From the NCBI GenBank assembly GCA_029260715.1, contig JAJDCS010000036.1, positions 60,871 to 124,870 on the forward strand: a stretch of DNA of 64,000 nucleotides, read 5' to 3'. The notes under the pieces are model-generated. The model was given only the letters and a program-made list of their open reading frames with translations. It did not search any database and was not told the DNA's origin. The stretch comes from Phycisphaeraceae bacterium. GTDB lineage: Bacteria > Planctomycetota > Phycisphaerae > Phycisphaerales > Phycisphaeraceae. Each line of letters opens with the position of its first letter. Position 1 is the stretch's first letter. The position numbers were made by a program, and so were the translations under genes. Below, piece by piece: positions 25,631 through 34,115 of the stretch.

Positions 25631-28513
25631 ATGGGATACGACTTCGGGCAGATCGAGCACCGCTGGCAGCAACACTGGGCCCAGCAGCAGACTTTCCGCA
25701 CGCCCAACCCTGACGACGAGGGGTTCGACGCGGCCAAGCCAAAGTTTTATGTGCTGGACATGTTCCCGTACCCGTCAGGCGTGGGCCTGCACGTGGGACA
25801 CCCGCTGGGGTACATCGCCACGGACATTGTCGCCCGGTACATGCGCATGAAGGGGTACAACGTGTTGCACCCGATGGGTTACGACGCATTCGGCCTGCCG
25901 GCTGAGCAGTTCGCCATCGAGCACGGCGTGCACCCGCAGGCGACCACGGCCAAGAACATCGCCAACATGACCCGCCAACTCAAGCAGCTGGGCTTGAGCT
26001 ACGACTGGGACCGCTGCTTGGCCACGACCGACCCCGGCTATTACCGCTGGACGCAGTGGATTTTCTTGCAGCTATACAACAGTTGGTTCGACCCGGCGGC
26101 TGACAGGGCCCGGCCGATCGACGAGTTGGTGCGGATGCTCGAATCTGAGCAGCTCTATCTGGGTCCGGATAACGAACTGGTGGACGCGGGGCAGAACGAA
26201 GGGCTCGACGCGATCGCCGGGTCGCCCGTGGGGGCTCGCAAGTGGTTCGAGTTGTCGCCGGAGCAGCAGCGCGAGGTGCTGGGCAGCCAACGGCTGGCGT
26301 ACGTGGCAGAGGTACCAGTGAACTGGTGCCCCGCGTTAGGGACGGTGCTAGCCAATGAAGAAGTGACCAACGAGGGGCGCAGCGAACGCGGGAACCACCC
26401 GGTGTTCAAGCGCCCGCTTCGGCAGTGGATGCTGCGCATCACCGCGTACTGCGAGCGCCTCCTGGCCGAGTTGGACCAAGTCGATTGGCCAGAGCCGATC
26501 AAGATCATGCAGCGCAACTGGATCGGCCGATCAGAGGGCGCCTACGTGGACTTCGCCATCGACGGACAGGCCGATGGCGAGGTGATCCGGGTCTACACCA
26601 CGCGCCCGGATACGCTGTTCGGGGCGACCTATATGGTGCTGGCCCCCGAGCACCCGCTGGTCGAAGCTGTCACCACGCCAGATCAGCAACAGGCTGTGCG
26701 GGCATACAAGCGCGCCGCGGCGGCCAAGGCGGACGTGGACCGGCAAGCCGACACCAAGCAGAAAACCGGCGTGTTCACCGGGGCGCACGCGGTCAACCCC
26801 GTCAACAACGAAAAAATACCGATCTGGATCGCGGATTACGTCATGATGGGCTACGGCACGGGCGCGATCATGGCGGTGCCAGCCCACGACCAGCGCGACT
26901 TCGAGTTCGCCAAACAGTTCAAGATCGCAATCCGGGCGGTGGTGTCGCCAGGCGACCATTGGCTTAAGGACCATCGGCCTGAAGGCGGAACGGGTGCGGC
27001 GCGTGATGCTTACAACCAAGACCCGGGGCGGTTCGACGAAGCGTTCGCGGGCGTGGGGCAAAGCATTAACTCCGCGAACGACGGGGTGAGCCTTGACGGC
27101 CTGCCCACGGACCAGGCCAAGCAAACGATCACGCGCTGGCTTGAGAGTAACGGGCTGGGCAAAGCGGCGGTGCAATACAAGCTGCGCGACTGGCTGTTCA
27201 GCAGGCAGCGGTACTGGGGTGAGCCGTTCCCGATCTTGCACGGGCCTGACGGGCGGATCGTGGCGCTGGATGAATCGGAACTGCCCGTTCAATTGCCGGA
27301 GATGGAGGACTTCAAGCCCACGGCTAGCGACGACCCCGACGCGCCGCCCCAGCCACCGCTATCGCGGGCGCCCAAGGCGTGGCGGGAGGTAGAGCGCGAC
27401 GGCGTGACCTACACGCGCGAGCTAAACACCATGCCCCAATGGGCGGGGTCGTGCTGGTATTACCTGCGGTTCCTGGACCCGCACAACGGTGAGCGATTCG
27501 TAGGACGCGAGGCGCAAGACTATTGGATGACCAACGCTCAAGCGCCGGGTCAGGCCACGCAAGGCGGGGTGGATTTGTACGTGGGCGGGGCAGAACACGC
27601 GGTGCTACACCTGCTGTACGCGCGGTTCTGGCACAAGGTGCTGTACGACCTGGGGCACGTGGGCACAGCCGAGCCGTTCGGACGGCTGTTCAACCAGGGG
27701 TATATCCAGGCGTTCGCGTACACCGACGAGCGGGGCATGTACGTGTCGGCTGATCAGATCGAGGAGAAACAGGGCAAATACTACTTAGAGGGCAAAGAGG
27801 TAAACGGCTCGTTGGGGAAGATGGGCAAGAGCCTCAAGAACGCGATCGCGCCGGATGACATATGCGAGCAGTACGGCTGCGACACGCTGCGGCTGTACGA
27901 GATGTACCTGGGCCCGCTGGACCAATCGAAGCTGTGGCGCACGCGCGACATCGTGGGCGTGCACCGGTTCCTCCAGCGGCTGTGGCGGAACTTCGTTGAT
28001 GAAGAAACCAACAAGCTGCTTGTAACCGACGAACCAGCAAGCGAGTCCCAGCGACGCTTGCTACACAAAACGGTCAAGCGCGTGACCGACGCGATGGGGG
28101 CGATGGCGTTCAACGTGGCGATCGCCGCGATGATCGAGCTGAACAATGAGCTGGTGGGGTTGGAGTCGCTGCCGCGTGAGATCGCCAAGCCGCTGGTGCT
28201 GTGCTTGTCACCGGCCGCCCCGCACATCGCCGAGGAGCTGTGGCACCGGATGGGTCACGAAACCTCGCTGGCTTACGAGACCTGGCCCGCGTACGACCCG
28301 GCGATGCTCGTGGAAGACCAAATCGAATACCCCGTGCAGATCAACGGTAAACTCAAGGGCAAAGTCACCGTGCCCGCTGACGCGGACAACACCGCCATTG
28401 AGCAAGCGGCGCTGGGCGACGACAAGGTCAAAGCCCAGATCAACGGGCTGACCGTGCGCAAGGTGATCGTGGTCAAGGGGCGGATGGTGAACATCGTGGC
28501 AAGCGGAAAGTAA
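25631..28513 (+). CDS. leuS: Leucyl-tRNA synthetase
   Basis: 960 residues; E. coli LeuRS has about 860, the excess being in insertions. Class I motif HVGHPLGY (about 56-63), editing domain CP1 with TTRPDTLFGATYM (about 325), a late GQAT-type and GGAEHAVLHLLYARFWHK segment split by a Leu, and the KMSKS equivalent KMGKS (about 736). The C-terminal part has the anticodon-binding bundle and a small tail domain. It is the first gene of a plus-strand pair with an MlaE permease. Confidence 0.97.
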   Translation: MGYDFGQIEHRWQQHWAQQQTFRTPNPDDEGFDAAKPKFYVLDMFPYPSGVGLHVGHPLGYIATDIVARYMRMKGYNVLHPMGYDAFGLPAEQFAIEHGVHPQATTAKNIANMTRQLKQLGLSYDWDRCLATTDPGYYRWTQWIFLQLYNSWFDPAADRARPIDELVRMLESEQLYLGPDNELVDAGQNEGLDAIAGSPVGARKWFELSPEQQREVLGSQRLAYVAEVPVNWCPALGTVLANEEVTNEGRSERGNHPVFKRPLRQWMLRITAYCERLLAELDQVDWPEPIKIMQRNWIGRSEGAYVDFAIDGQADGEVIRVYTTRPDTLFGATYMVLAPEHPLVEAVTTPDQQQAVRAYKRAAAAKADVDRQADTKQKTGVFTGAHAVNPVNNEKIPIWIADYVMMGYGTGAIMAVPAHDQRDFEFAKQFKIAIRAVVSPGDHWLKDHRPEGGTGAARDAYNQDPGRFDEAFAGVGQSINSANDGVSLDGLPTDQAKQTITRWLESNGLGKAAVQYKLRDWLFSRQRYWGEPFPILHGPDGRIVALDESELPVQLPEMEDFKPTASDDPDAPPQPPLSRAPKAWREVERDGVTYTRELNTMPQWAGSCWYYLRFLDPHNGERFVGREAQDYWMTNAQAPGQATQGGVDLYVGGAEHAVLHLLYARFWHKVLYDLGHVGTAEPFGRLFNQGYIQAFAYTDERGMYVSADQIEEKQGKYYLEGKEVNGSLGKMGKSLKNAIAPDDICEQYGCDTLRLYEMYLGPLDQSKLWRTRDIVGVHRFLQRLWRNFVDEETNKLLVTDEPASESQRRLLHKTVKRVTDAMGAMAFNVAIAAMIELNNELVGLESLPREIAKPLVLCLSPAAPHIAEELWHRMGHETSLAYETWPAYDPAMLVEDQIEYPVQINGKLKGKVTVPADADNTAIEQAALGDDKVKAQINGLTVRKVIVVKGRMVNIVASGK

Positions 28514-28541
28514 CCGCGCGACCCATCGGGGCGGTATCCAT

Positions 28542-29372
28542 ATGACACACAACGTGGCGTACCTTGGCCGAAAACTCACCCACTCCGTTGAGGGGCTTGG
28601 CAGATTCACAGCGTTTTGCTTGACCACAACGCGGTGGCTGTTTGGTGGGGTCGGCACGTGGGCGCGGGCTGAACTGCTGATGAACCAGTTTTATCAGATC
28701 GGTACGCGAAGCGTGCCCGTGATGATGGTGGTTGGCGCGTTTGTGGGCATGGTCCTGGCGGTGGAAACTTACAGCGAGTTCGCGGCGATCGGCCAGGAGC
28801 TGCGGCTGGGGGGGATTATCAACATCTCGGTGGTCAAGCAGATCGGCCCGGTGCTGGCGGCCGTGATGCTCGCGGGGCGTATCGGTGGGTCGGTCAGCGC
28901 GGAGTTGGGCACGATGCGCGTGACCGAGCAGCTCGACGCGCTGCGCGTGATGGGCACGGACCCGGTGGCTTACCTGGTCGTGCCGCGCGTGGTCGCGTGT
29001 GTGGTAATGATCCCGTTCCTGACGGTTTTCAGCGACCTGCTTGGCATCTTCGGGGGGTATTTGATCACGGTGCGCGGGTTCGGTGTGAACGGCTACGCGT
29101 ACTGGGAGTTCTCCGCGCGGTACGTGTCGATATATGACGTGTTTGTGGGGCTTGCCAAGAGCCTGTTCTTCGGGCTGTCCATCGGCTTGATCAGTTGCTA
29201 CAAAGGCTTTTACTGCCGCGGCGGTGCCGAGGGCGTGGGGCGCGCGGCCACGGACGCGTTCGTGACCAGCTTCCTGGCCATCATCGTGTCGAACTTCTTC
29301 CTGGCCAAGTTCCTCAAGGACTTCTACCACCTGATGTACGGGTACGGCTCGGTCAGCGCGTTTAGCGGTTAG
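28542..29372 (+). CDS. mlaE: MlaE-type ABC permease, second copy
   Basis: 276 residues, starting 28 bases after the leuS stop. Family features are ELGTMRVTEQLDALRVMGTDP (about 127-147, the conserved ATPase-contact loop), GGVSAELGTM-like upstream helix residues and the C-terminal GAEGVGRAATDAFVTS. It is a paralogue of the permease at 9049, from which it differs substantially. Neither an MlaF ATPase nor an MlaD gene follows: the next gene is the convergent flagellin. Partners must be elsewhere. Confidence 0.9.
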   Translation: MTHNVAYLGRKLTHSVEGLGRFTAFCLTTTRWLFGGVGTWARAELLMNQFYQIGTRSVPVMMVVGAFVGMVLAVETYSEFAAIGQELRLGGIINISVVKQIGPVLAAVMLAGRIGGSVSAELGTMRVTEQLDALRVMGTDPVAYLVVPRVVACVVMIPFLTVFSDLLGIFGGYLITVRGFGVNGYAYWEFSARYVSIYDVFVGLAKSLFFGLSIGLISCYKGFYCRGGAEGVGRAATDAFVTSFLAIIVSNFFLAKFLKDFYHLMYGYGSVSAFSG

Positions 29373-29396
29373 TGTTTGAGCGGTGCGACGCGCATT

Positions 29397-29429
29397 AAAA
29401 AACCGTGGACTCATTGACTGAGCCCACGG
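29397..29429 (-). terminator. Intrinsic terminator of the flagellin gene
   Basis: Arms CCGTGGACTCA (29403-29413) and TGAGCCCACGG (29419-29429) pair at 10 of 11 positions with a five-base loop. On the minus strand the stem is followed by six U (29397-29402). It lies 80 bases after the flagellin stop and would end the flagellar operon. Confidence 0.75.
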
Positions 29430-29509
29430 CCGTCTCTCCTTTAATTCAAAACCTGTTCGCGCTCGCTTCGGGCGTCGCGGTCTGCCATGCCGGCCGCTGG
29501 GGCCGTCGT

Positions 29510-30970
29510 TTAGCCGAGTAGGGCTAAGACGTTCTGAGCGCTTGAGTTGGCCAGCGCCAAGGTAGACGTCCCCGCATTGACCAAGATCTGTGCCCGCGAT
29601 AGCTGCGACGTTTCCTTGGCGAAGTCGGTGTCGCGGATGCTGCTCTCGGAAGCCGTCAGATTTTCCAACGCGATCTGCTGGCTGCGGATGGAGGTCTGCA
29701 GGGTATTTCGCTCGAAAGCACCGAACTGGCCACGCAGGGTCGAGACCTGATCGATCGAAGCCTCGACAATCTCAGACGCCTCTCGCTGCTTACTCGCGAT
29801 CAGGCTGCTGCTGCCGCCCGAGACGATCGAATTCAAAAACCCGACGACTTCGTTGCCGAGGCGAGACGCCGCGACCGATTGAACGCCGAAGCCGACCTGG
29901 TTGTTTGTGTTCACGGTGGGGCCGATCTGGAAGATGCTGCCGCCGCCGGTGATGGTGAACGCCTGAGTGCCCAGGTTCTGAGCAAAAGCAACCGTTAGGT
30001 TCATCTGCACATTCAACGTCCCAGACCTGAGGCTGATCTTGGTCCCATCGCCCAAGGCGAGGTTGCCGTTGATCAAGGCCAGCACGTCCTGCCCGGTGGA
30101 GCGCACGGTGGCGCTGCCGTTCTGCTGGTCGAAGGTTTGCAGGAACGCACCGTCTTGAAGCTTCCTGACGCTCACAAACGCTTCGGAGCCGAAGGTTGTG
30201 CTGTTGAGGATGAGTCCCGACGTCTGGTTCGAGGCGCTGGCCAGGAACGCCGAGACGCCGGTGTTGTCGCTGCGTTGATTGATGGCGAACGCCACCGCCG
30301 ACAGGGACACGCCGCTGACGAACGCGACCACGTCCACGCCCTTGGGCCCTTGGATCTCGAACGTCACGCTGCTTAGCAACACCCCGGCCGCACCGGCGGT
30401 GTTGCCGGAGATGAATAGCTGGGCCGTCTGGGCGCTGTTGATGGTCTCGACCGTCACTGGGATGGTTGTGGCGGTGCCGAAGCTGGCGCTGAAGACCTTG
30501 ACGTCCTGTATCTGGCTGGAGTTCACGCCGCTGGTGATGTAGTCGAGCGACCCGTTGAGCAGTTGCAGCCCTGCGAAAGTGGTGGTGTTGGAGATTCGCG
30601 TGATCGACTGCACGGCCGAGTCGATCTGCAACTGATTGGCGCGGATCTCTTCCTTGCTAAACGCCCCGGTGTTGGCCGCCTCGACGATCAATCCCTTGAT
30701 GTCGTTGAGCAGGGCCGAGACCTCATTGAGCGCACCTTCGGTCGTGGCGATCACGTTGACGGCGCGTTCGGCGTTGCCGATGGCCTGGGAGATGCCGTTG
30801 ATCTCGCTGCGCAGCCGTTCGGACACGATCAGCCCGGCGGGGTTGTCCGCCCCGCGGTTGATCTTGATGCCGGTGCTGAGCCGCTGGAGGCGGACCTGCA
30901 GGTCTTGGTTGGATTTAGCCAGATTATTCTGGGCGATGAGTGAAGGTACGTTTGTGTTGATTCTAGTCAT
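29510..30970 (-). CDS. fliC: Flagellin
   Basis: 486 residues. The N-terminal D0/D1 helices (MTRINTNVPSLIAQNNLAKS, then RLSTGIKINRGADNPAGL) and C-terminal D1/D0 helices (ESSIRDTDFAKETSQLSRAQ, ending VLALLG) are the classic flagellin ends. Residues about 150-390 form a variable, Ser/Thr/Ala/Val-rich surface domain. It is exported by the flagellar type III system and polymerises into the filament. It lies directly downstream of csrA, and its ribosome binding site is inside a CsrA-type hairpin. Confidence 0.96.
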   Translation of the reverse strand: MTRINTNVPSLIAQNNLAKSNQDLQVRLQRLSTGIKINRGADNPAGLIVSERLRSEINGISQAIGNAERAVNVIATTEGALNEVSALLNDIKGLIVEAANTGAFSKEEIRANQLQIDSAVQSITRISNTTTFAGLQLLNGSLDYITSGVNSSQIQDVKVFSASFGTATTIPVTVETINSAQTAQLFISGNTAGAAGVLLSSVTFEIQGPKGVDVVAFVSGVSLSAVAFAINQRSDNTGVSAFLASASNQTSGLILNSTTFGSEAFVSVRKLQDGAFLQTFDQQNGSATVRSTGQDVLALINGNLALGDGTKISLRSGTLNVQMNLTVAFAQNLGTQAFTITGGGSIFQIGPTVNTNNQVGFGVQSVAASRLGNEVVGFLNSIVSGGSSSLIASKQREASEIVEASIDQVSTLRGQFGAFERNTLQTSIRSQQIALENLTASESSIRDTDFAKETSQLSRAQILVNAGTSTLALANSSAQNVLALLG

Positions 30971-30990
30971 GACAATCCTCCTTGATTGTC
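30971..30990 (-). promoter_or_regulatory. CsrA-type hairpin over the flagellin ribosome binding site
   Basis: On the minus strand a perfect 7-base stem (GACAATC/GATTGTC) presents the loop AAGGAG, which is the Shine-Dalgarno; the ATG follows at once (30968-30970). CsrA binds GGA in such loops and blocks ribosomes. A weaker second GGA in a small stem lies at about 31026-31037. With csrA and fliW immediately upstream, this is the expected CsrA-FliW-flagellin control site. Confidence 0.75.
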
Positions 30991-31114
30991 TGGGTTTTCA
31001 GATACCCATCCGCGGCGTTGGCCCAGTCGTTCCTGACGGCGCCCCCGCTGCATAGCCGACATCTTGACGGCGTTGGGTGTTGATCGCTTTGAAACGGTAT
31101 GGCGTTGGATGGTT

Positions 31115-31378
31115 TTATCTCCGGACTGTTTTGAACACTTTTTTTTTGCCTAAGCGACGGAGGTTCTCGTCGGCCGTGTGCAGGTCGTTGACACACACCG
31201 CGGTTGAATCGGTATTCTCGGATTGGATCGCCGCGTATATTTCCTTACGGTGCACGTGGACCTGGCGTGGGGCGTTGATGCCCAGCCGCACCTTGTCCCT
31301 GCGGATGTCGACGACGGTGATCTCGATGCCGTCGCCGATGATGATGGCTTCGTCGCGCTGACGGGAAAGCACGAGCAT
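31115..31378 (-). CDS. csrA: Carbon storage regulator CsrA (RsmA)
   Basis: 87 residues. The first 45 are the canonical CsrA fold (MLVLSRQRDEAIIIGDGIEI, then VRLGINAPRQVHVHRKEIY) with RNA-contact residues Arg6-like and the GINAP loop. A C-terminal extension of about 35 residues ends in a basic tail (LGKKKVFKTVRR) encoded over nine consecutive A. It represses translation of mRNAs carrying GGA hairpins; in FliW-containing bacteria the main target is flagellin mRNA. AAGGAAGGAG precedes the start. Next gene: flagellin. Confidence 0.96.
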   Translation of the reverse strand: MLVLSRQRDEAIIIGDGIEITVVDIRRDKVRLGINAPRQVHVHRKEIYAAIQSENTDSTAVCVNDLHTADENLRRLGKKKVFKTVRR

Positions 31379-31505
31379 GTGGTTCGGCTCCTTCCTTGGG
31401 CCTGGCCGGGCGGTGTTACAACCAACCCGGGTGATACGATCACAAGACGCGTCCTTGCGTCACTGGGGCCGCGGTTCGTCGCGGCGTCCACCGTCACACC
31501 AAACA

Positions 31506-31952
31506 CTAAGCCGACATCGCCTCAACGGGCGAGTCCAGCTCCACCAGCGGCACACGCGTGGTAAACCGCTTGTCCGACAAGACCAGCTGCTGGCCGGTCC
31601 GGCTGATGACGTTGACCACCAGCGGGCCTTGGAGGTTGCCCGTAAGCATCCCGTCGTGCCTGTTGACGATCACGAACACCTCCGCGTCGTCCAGCGAGGC
31701 AAGCCCCAGCTCGTCCATGTCTTCTTGCTTGAACGGCACCCGGTAGCTCGAGACGAAGCTGCGTGGGTCTGTGACCACGAACGCCAAGTCTGGTATGTCC
31801 ACCGATTGCAGCCAGTAGAAGAAGCTCTCTTCGCTTAGCTGAAGCAGCACGTACCTTGTGTACGCGGGGAACCCCAGCAGCCCCTTGTCGAATGTGATGA
31901 CCCTTGAATCATCGACCTCAATTTCGCCGAACCGTGTCGTTTGCACCATCAT
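31506..31952 (-). CDS. fliW: Flagellar assembly factor FliW
   Basis: 148 residues from the ATG at 31952, with AAGGAC upstream; an adjacent ATG at 31949 is the alternative. FliW features are FGEIEVDDSRVITFDKGLLGFPAYTRY, here split by FDKGLLGFP, then FYWLQSVDIPDLAFVVTDP and NLQGPLVVN. FliW binds CsrA and also flagellin. When flagellin is exported, free FliW sequesters CsrA and flagellin mRNA is translated. The gene order fliW-csrA-flagellin matches the known functional unit. Confidence 0.95.
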   Translation of the reverse strand: MMVQTTRFGEIEVDDSRVITFDKGLLGFPAYTRYVLLQLSEESFFYWLQSVDIPDLAFVVTDPRSFVSSYRVPFKQEDMDELGLASLDDAEVFVIVNRHDGMLTGNLQGPLVVNVISRTGQQLVLSDKRFTTRVPLVELDSPVEAMSA

Positions 31953-32093
31953 GGCACGTGTCCTTGTGCGGCCGTCCATCCTGGATCCTTTTCCCGGGTC
32001 AAGGCTTGCTTGCCCAGGCGACGGAGTCCATCCGTCGATGCCTTGCGGAGCCGGCTGGCCGCCGTTCGTCTCCGCTGCGCAGAGTTTGCGCGT

Positions 32094-34064
32094 CTAGCGC
32101 AAGAAATTCAGCAGGCTAAGCTGCAAATTTTGTGACCCCACCAACAGGCTCGCTTGGAGCTGCTGCTGCAGGGCTGTAAAGTTCGAAATCGCTTCGGTTA
32201 ACTCCGTGTCTCTTAGTTCGCTTAAGAATGTTTGCTCTGTAATCTTCAAGTCTGCTGACCTTTGCTGCTGTTGCTCGACCCGTTGTGCCCTGACGCCTAC
32301 GTCTGCTCGGGCCCGCGTGAGGTCTTTGATGTCGTTCTCAATACCCTCTCCAGCAAAAGTGATGCCACGCGTGTCGTCTAAGACTAAAGCGTCGCGTAAA
32401 GATATTAAATGTGTAAAAACACTCTCGACGCGGACCGTTGCCACGTCCTGGCCTTGGATGCTGTTGCCTGTGCCGGCGTTGGTATAGATGCCTAGGTCCG
32501 TGGCGGCCAGGGACAGGCCTAGCTGCTGCACTTGGAAATCGTTGACGCCTGTGGTGCCGTCTTCGAAGAGCATGCCGTTGCCGTTGGTGGCCAGGCCGAT
32601 GTTGAAGTCCGTGCCGCCGGTGCCGGGCGTGCCCACGGTTAGGCCGGCGGTGGCCGCGGCGGTCTGGATTGTGTTGACCAATTCCGTAACCGTGTTCACG
32701 CCGTCGATATTCACGTTGAAGGTCGAACCGTCGTGGAGTTGAAACCGGAAGTCGTCGGCGCCGGTGATGCTGCTGACCCCTAGGCCGTGGTGGAAGGCTT
32801 TTAATTCGGTCGCCACGCCGAAGCTGCGGATGCCCAGGTCATCTGCGGTGGTGCCGCCGGCGTTTTCACCAACGGACAGCTCGATGCCGCTGATTTCGCT
32901 GATGATGTCCAGGCCGGTGCCGGCGGCGTTGATTTCCAAGCGCAGGCCTAGGTCGAGCTGGTCGACCACGTTGATCATGTCTTGGATATTCGTGGCGGCG
33001 CTGAAGTCGGCGACCTTCGTTTTGCTGCCGTGGGTGATATTCAGCCCGTTGACGAGGTCCACAGCCACGCCCAGGGCCGCCACCGAGGTTAGCTCGGTCA
33101 GACGCGGGCCGACGTCCGCGCCGTTGACGGTGGTGGCTACGGCGCTGATGGCGATGCCCAGGTCCGAGGCGGTCTGCCCGGTGCCGACGTTGGTGATGCT
33201 GATCGTGTGGCCAGCGTTTGCCGTCAGTGAGAAGCCGTTAGTGCCAATCGCGATCGACCCGGCCGTGGGGTCAACGGTGTTGATCGCTTCGTTGATGCGC
33301 GTGACCACGTCGCCCATGGTGTCGGCGTCTGTCAGGTCAACATTGATCGTCGTGCTGTCGGTGTTCACTACGATCGTGCCTTTGCGGATGCCCGACGCTT
33401 GGGCGCCATTGAGGTCGGTTAGCGGGGTGGCGGTGGTGGCTTGCGGGTCCAGGTCGACCTGACCCTTGACGCGGGCGGACAGGGCTCCAAAGACGCTCCC
33501 CCCGTTCGCGTTGAACGCCAGCGGGCGGTCCAGGCCCACATCGCCGGCAAGGTCTTCCGTGCTGCCGATGTAGCGCACGCCGCCTAATTCGTTGACGAAC
33601 ACTTGCCCATCCGCTGTGCTGCTGTGCCGCCCGCCGAACAGGGCCACCCCCTGCACGCTGCGGTTGGCGATGTCGACCATGGCTTGGATCTGCGCGTCGA
33701 TCAGGTGCGACATGGTCTCGCGTGTCTCCGCGGACGACCCCACGCCGATCTGGCTTGACGCGATGCTCTTGGTCTCTTGAATAATCCCCGTGGCGTCTCC
33801 GATCGCGGTGTCGGTGTTGTTGAGGATCGTCAGCGCGAACTGGAGGTTGCCCTCGTGCTGTTCGCGTGCCTCCAGCGCCCTCTGCAGGGACTGAATCGAC
33901 GACGCATCCGACGGCGCGTCGGAGGGCTTGCCCACCTTGACGCCCGTGCTGATCTGGGACTGCCGCTCTAGCAGGTCGATCTGTGACCGGCGGACGGCGC
34001 TTAAGAGCTGGTTACTGCTCATGAGCGTGGTCGTCCTGCCGGAGATGGGGTTGAACTGGGTCAT
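32094..34064 (-). CDS. flgL: Flagellar hook-associated protein FlgL (HAP3)
   Basis: 656 residues, about twice the length of enteric FlgL. The flagellin-like ends are clear: start MTQFNPISGRTTTLMSSNQL with RQSQISTGVKVGKPSDAPSD split as helix and turn, and C-terminal LRDTELTEAISNFTALQQQL. The extra length is a central domain of about 350 residues with repeated beta-rich segments. FlgL joins the FlgK ring to the filament. It lies between flgK and fliW, on the minus strand. The large insert is the unusual feature. Confidence 0.9.
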   Translation of the reverse strand: MTQFNPISGRTTTLMSSNQLLSAVRRSQIDLLERQSQISTGVKVGKPSDAPSDASSIQSLQRALEAREQHEGNLQFALTILNNTDTAIGDATGIIQETKSIASSQIGVGSSAETRETMSHLIDAQIQAMVDIANRSVQGVALFGGRHSSTADGQVFVNELGGVRYIGSTEDLAGDVGLDRPLAFNANGGSVFGALSARVKGQVDLDPQATTATPLTDLNGAQASGIRKGTIVVNTDSTTINVDLTDADTMGDVVTRINEAINTVDPTAGSIAIGTNGFSLTANAGHTISITNVGTGQTASDLGIAISAVATTVNGADVGPRLTELTSVAALGVAVDLVNGLNITHGSKTKVADFSAATNIQDMINVVDQLDLGLRLEINAAGTGLDIISEISGIELSVGENAGGTTADDLGIRSFGVATELKAFHHGLGVSSITGADDFRFQLHDGSTFNVNIDGVNTVTELVNTIQTAAATAGLTVGTPGTGGTDFNIGLATNGNGMLFEDGTTGVNDFQVQQLGLSLAATDLGIYTNAGTGNSIQGQDVATVRVESVFTHLISLRDALVLDDTRGITFAGEGIENDIKDLTRARADVGVRAQRVEQQQQRSADLKITEQTFLSELRDTELTEAISNFTALQQQLQASLLVGSQNLQLSLLNFLR

Positions 34065-34115
34065 GGCTATCTAATCCGTCTACTTAGGCTTGCGTGCCTA
34101 GCTCTTGCCTTTCGA

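Noticed and set aside
30990..31110. Sigma-28-type promoter upstream of flagellin
   Set aside because: TCAAAGCG and GCCGTCAA occur, but spacing (13 bases) and the -10 differ from consensus; not strong enough to report.
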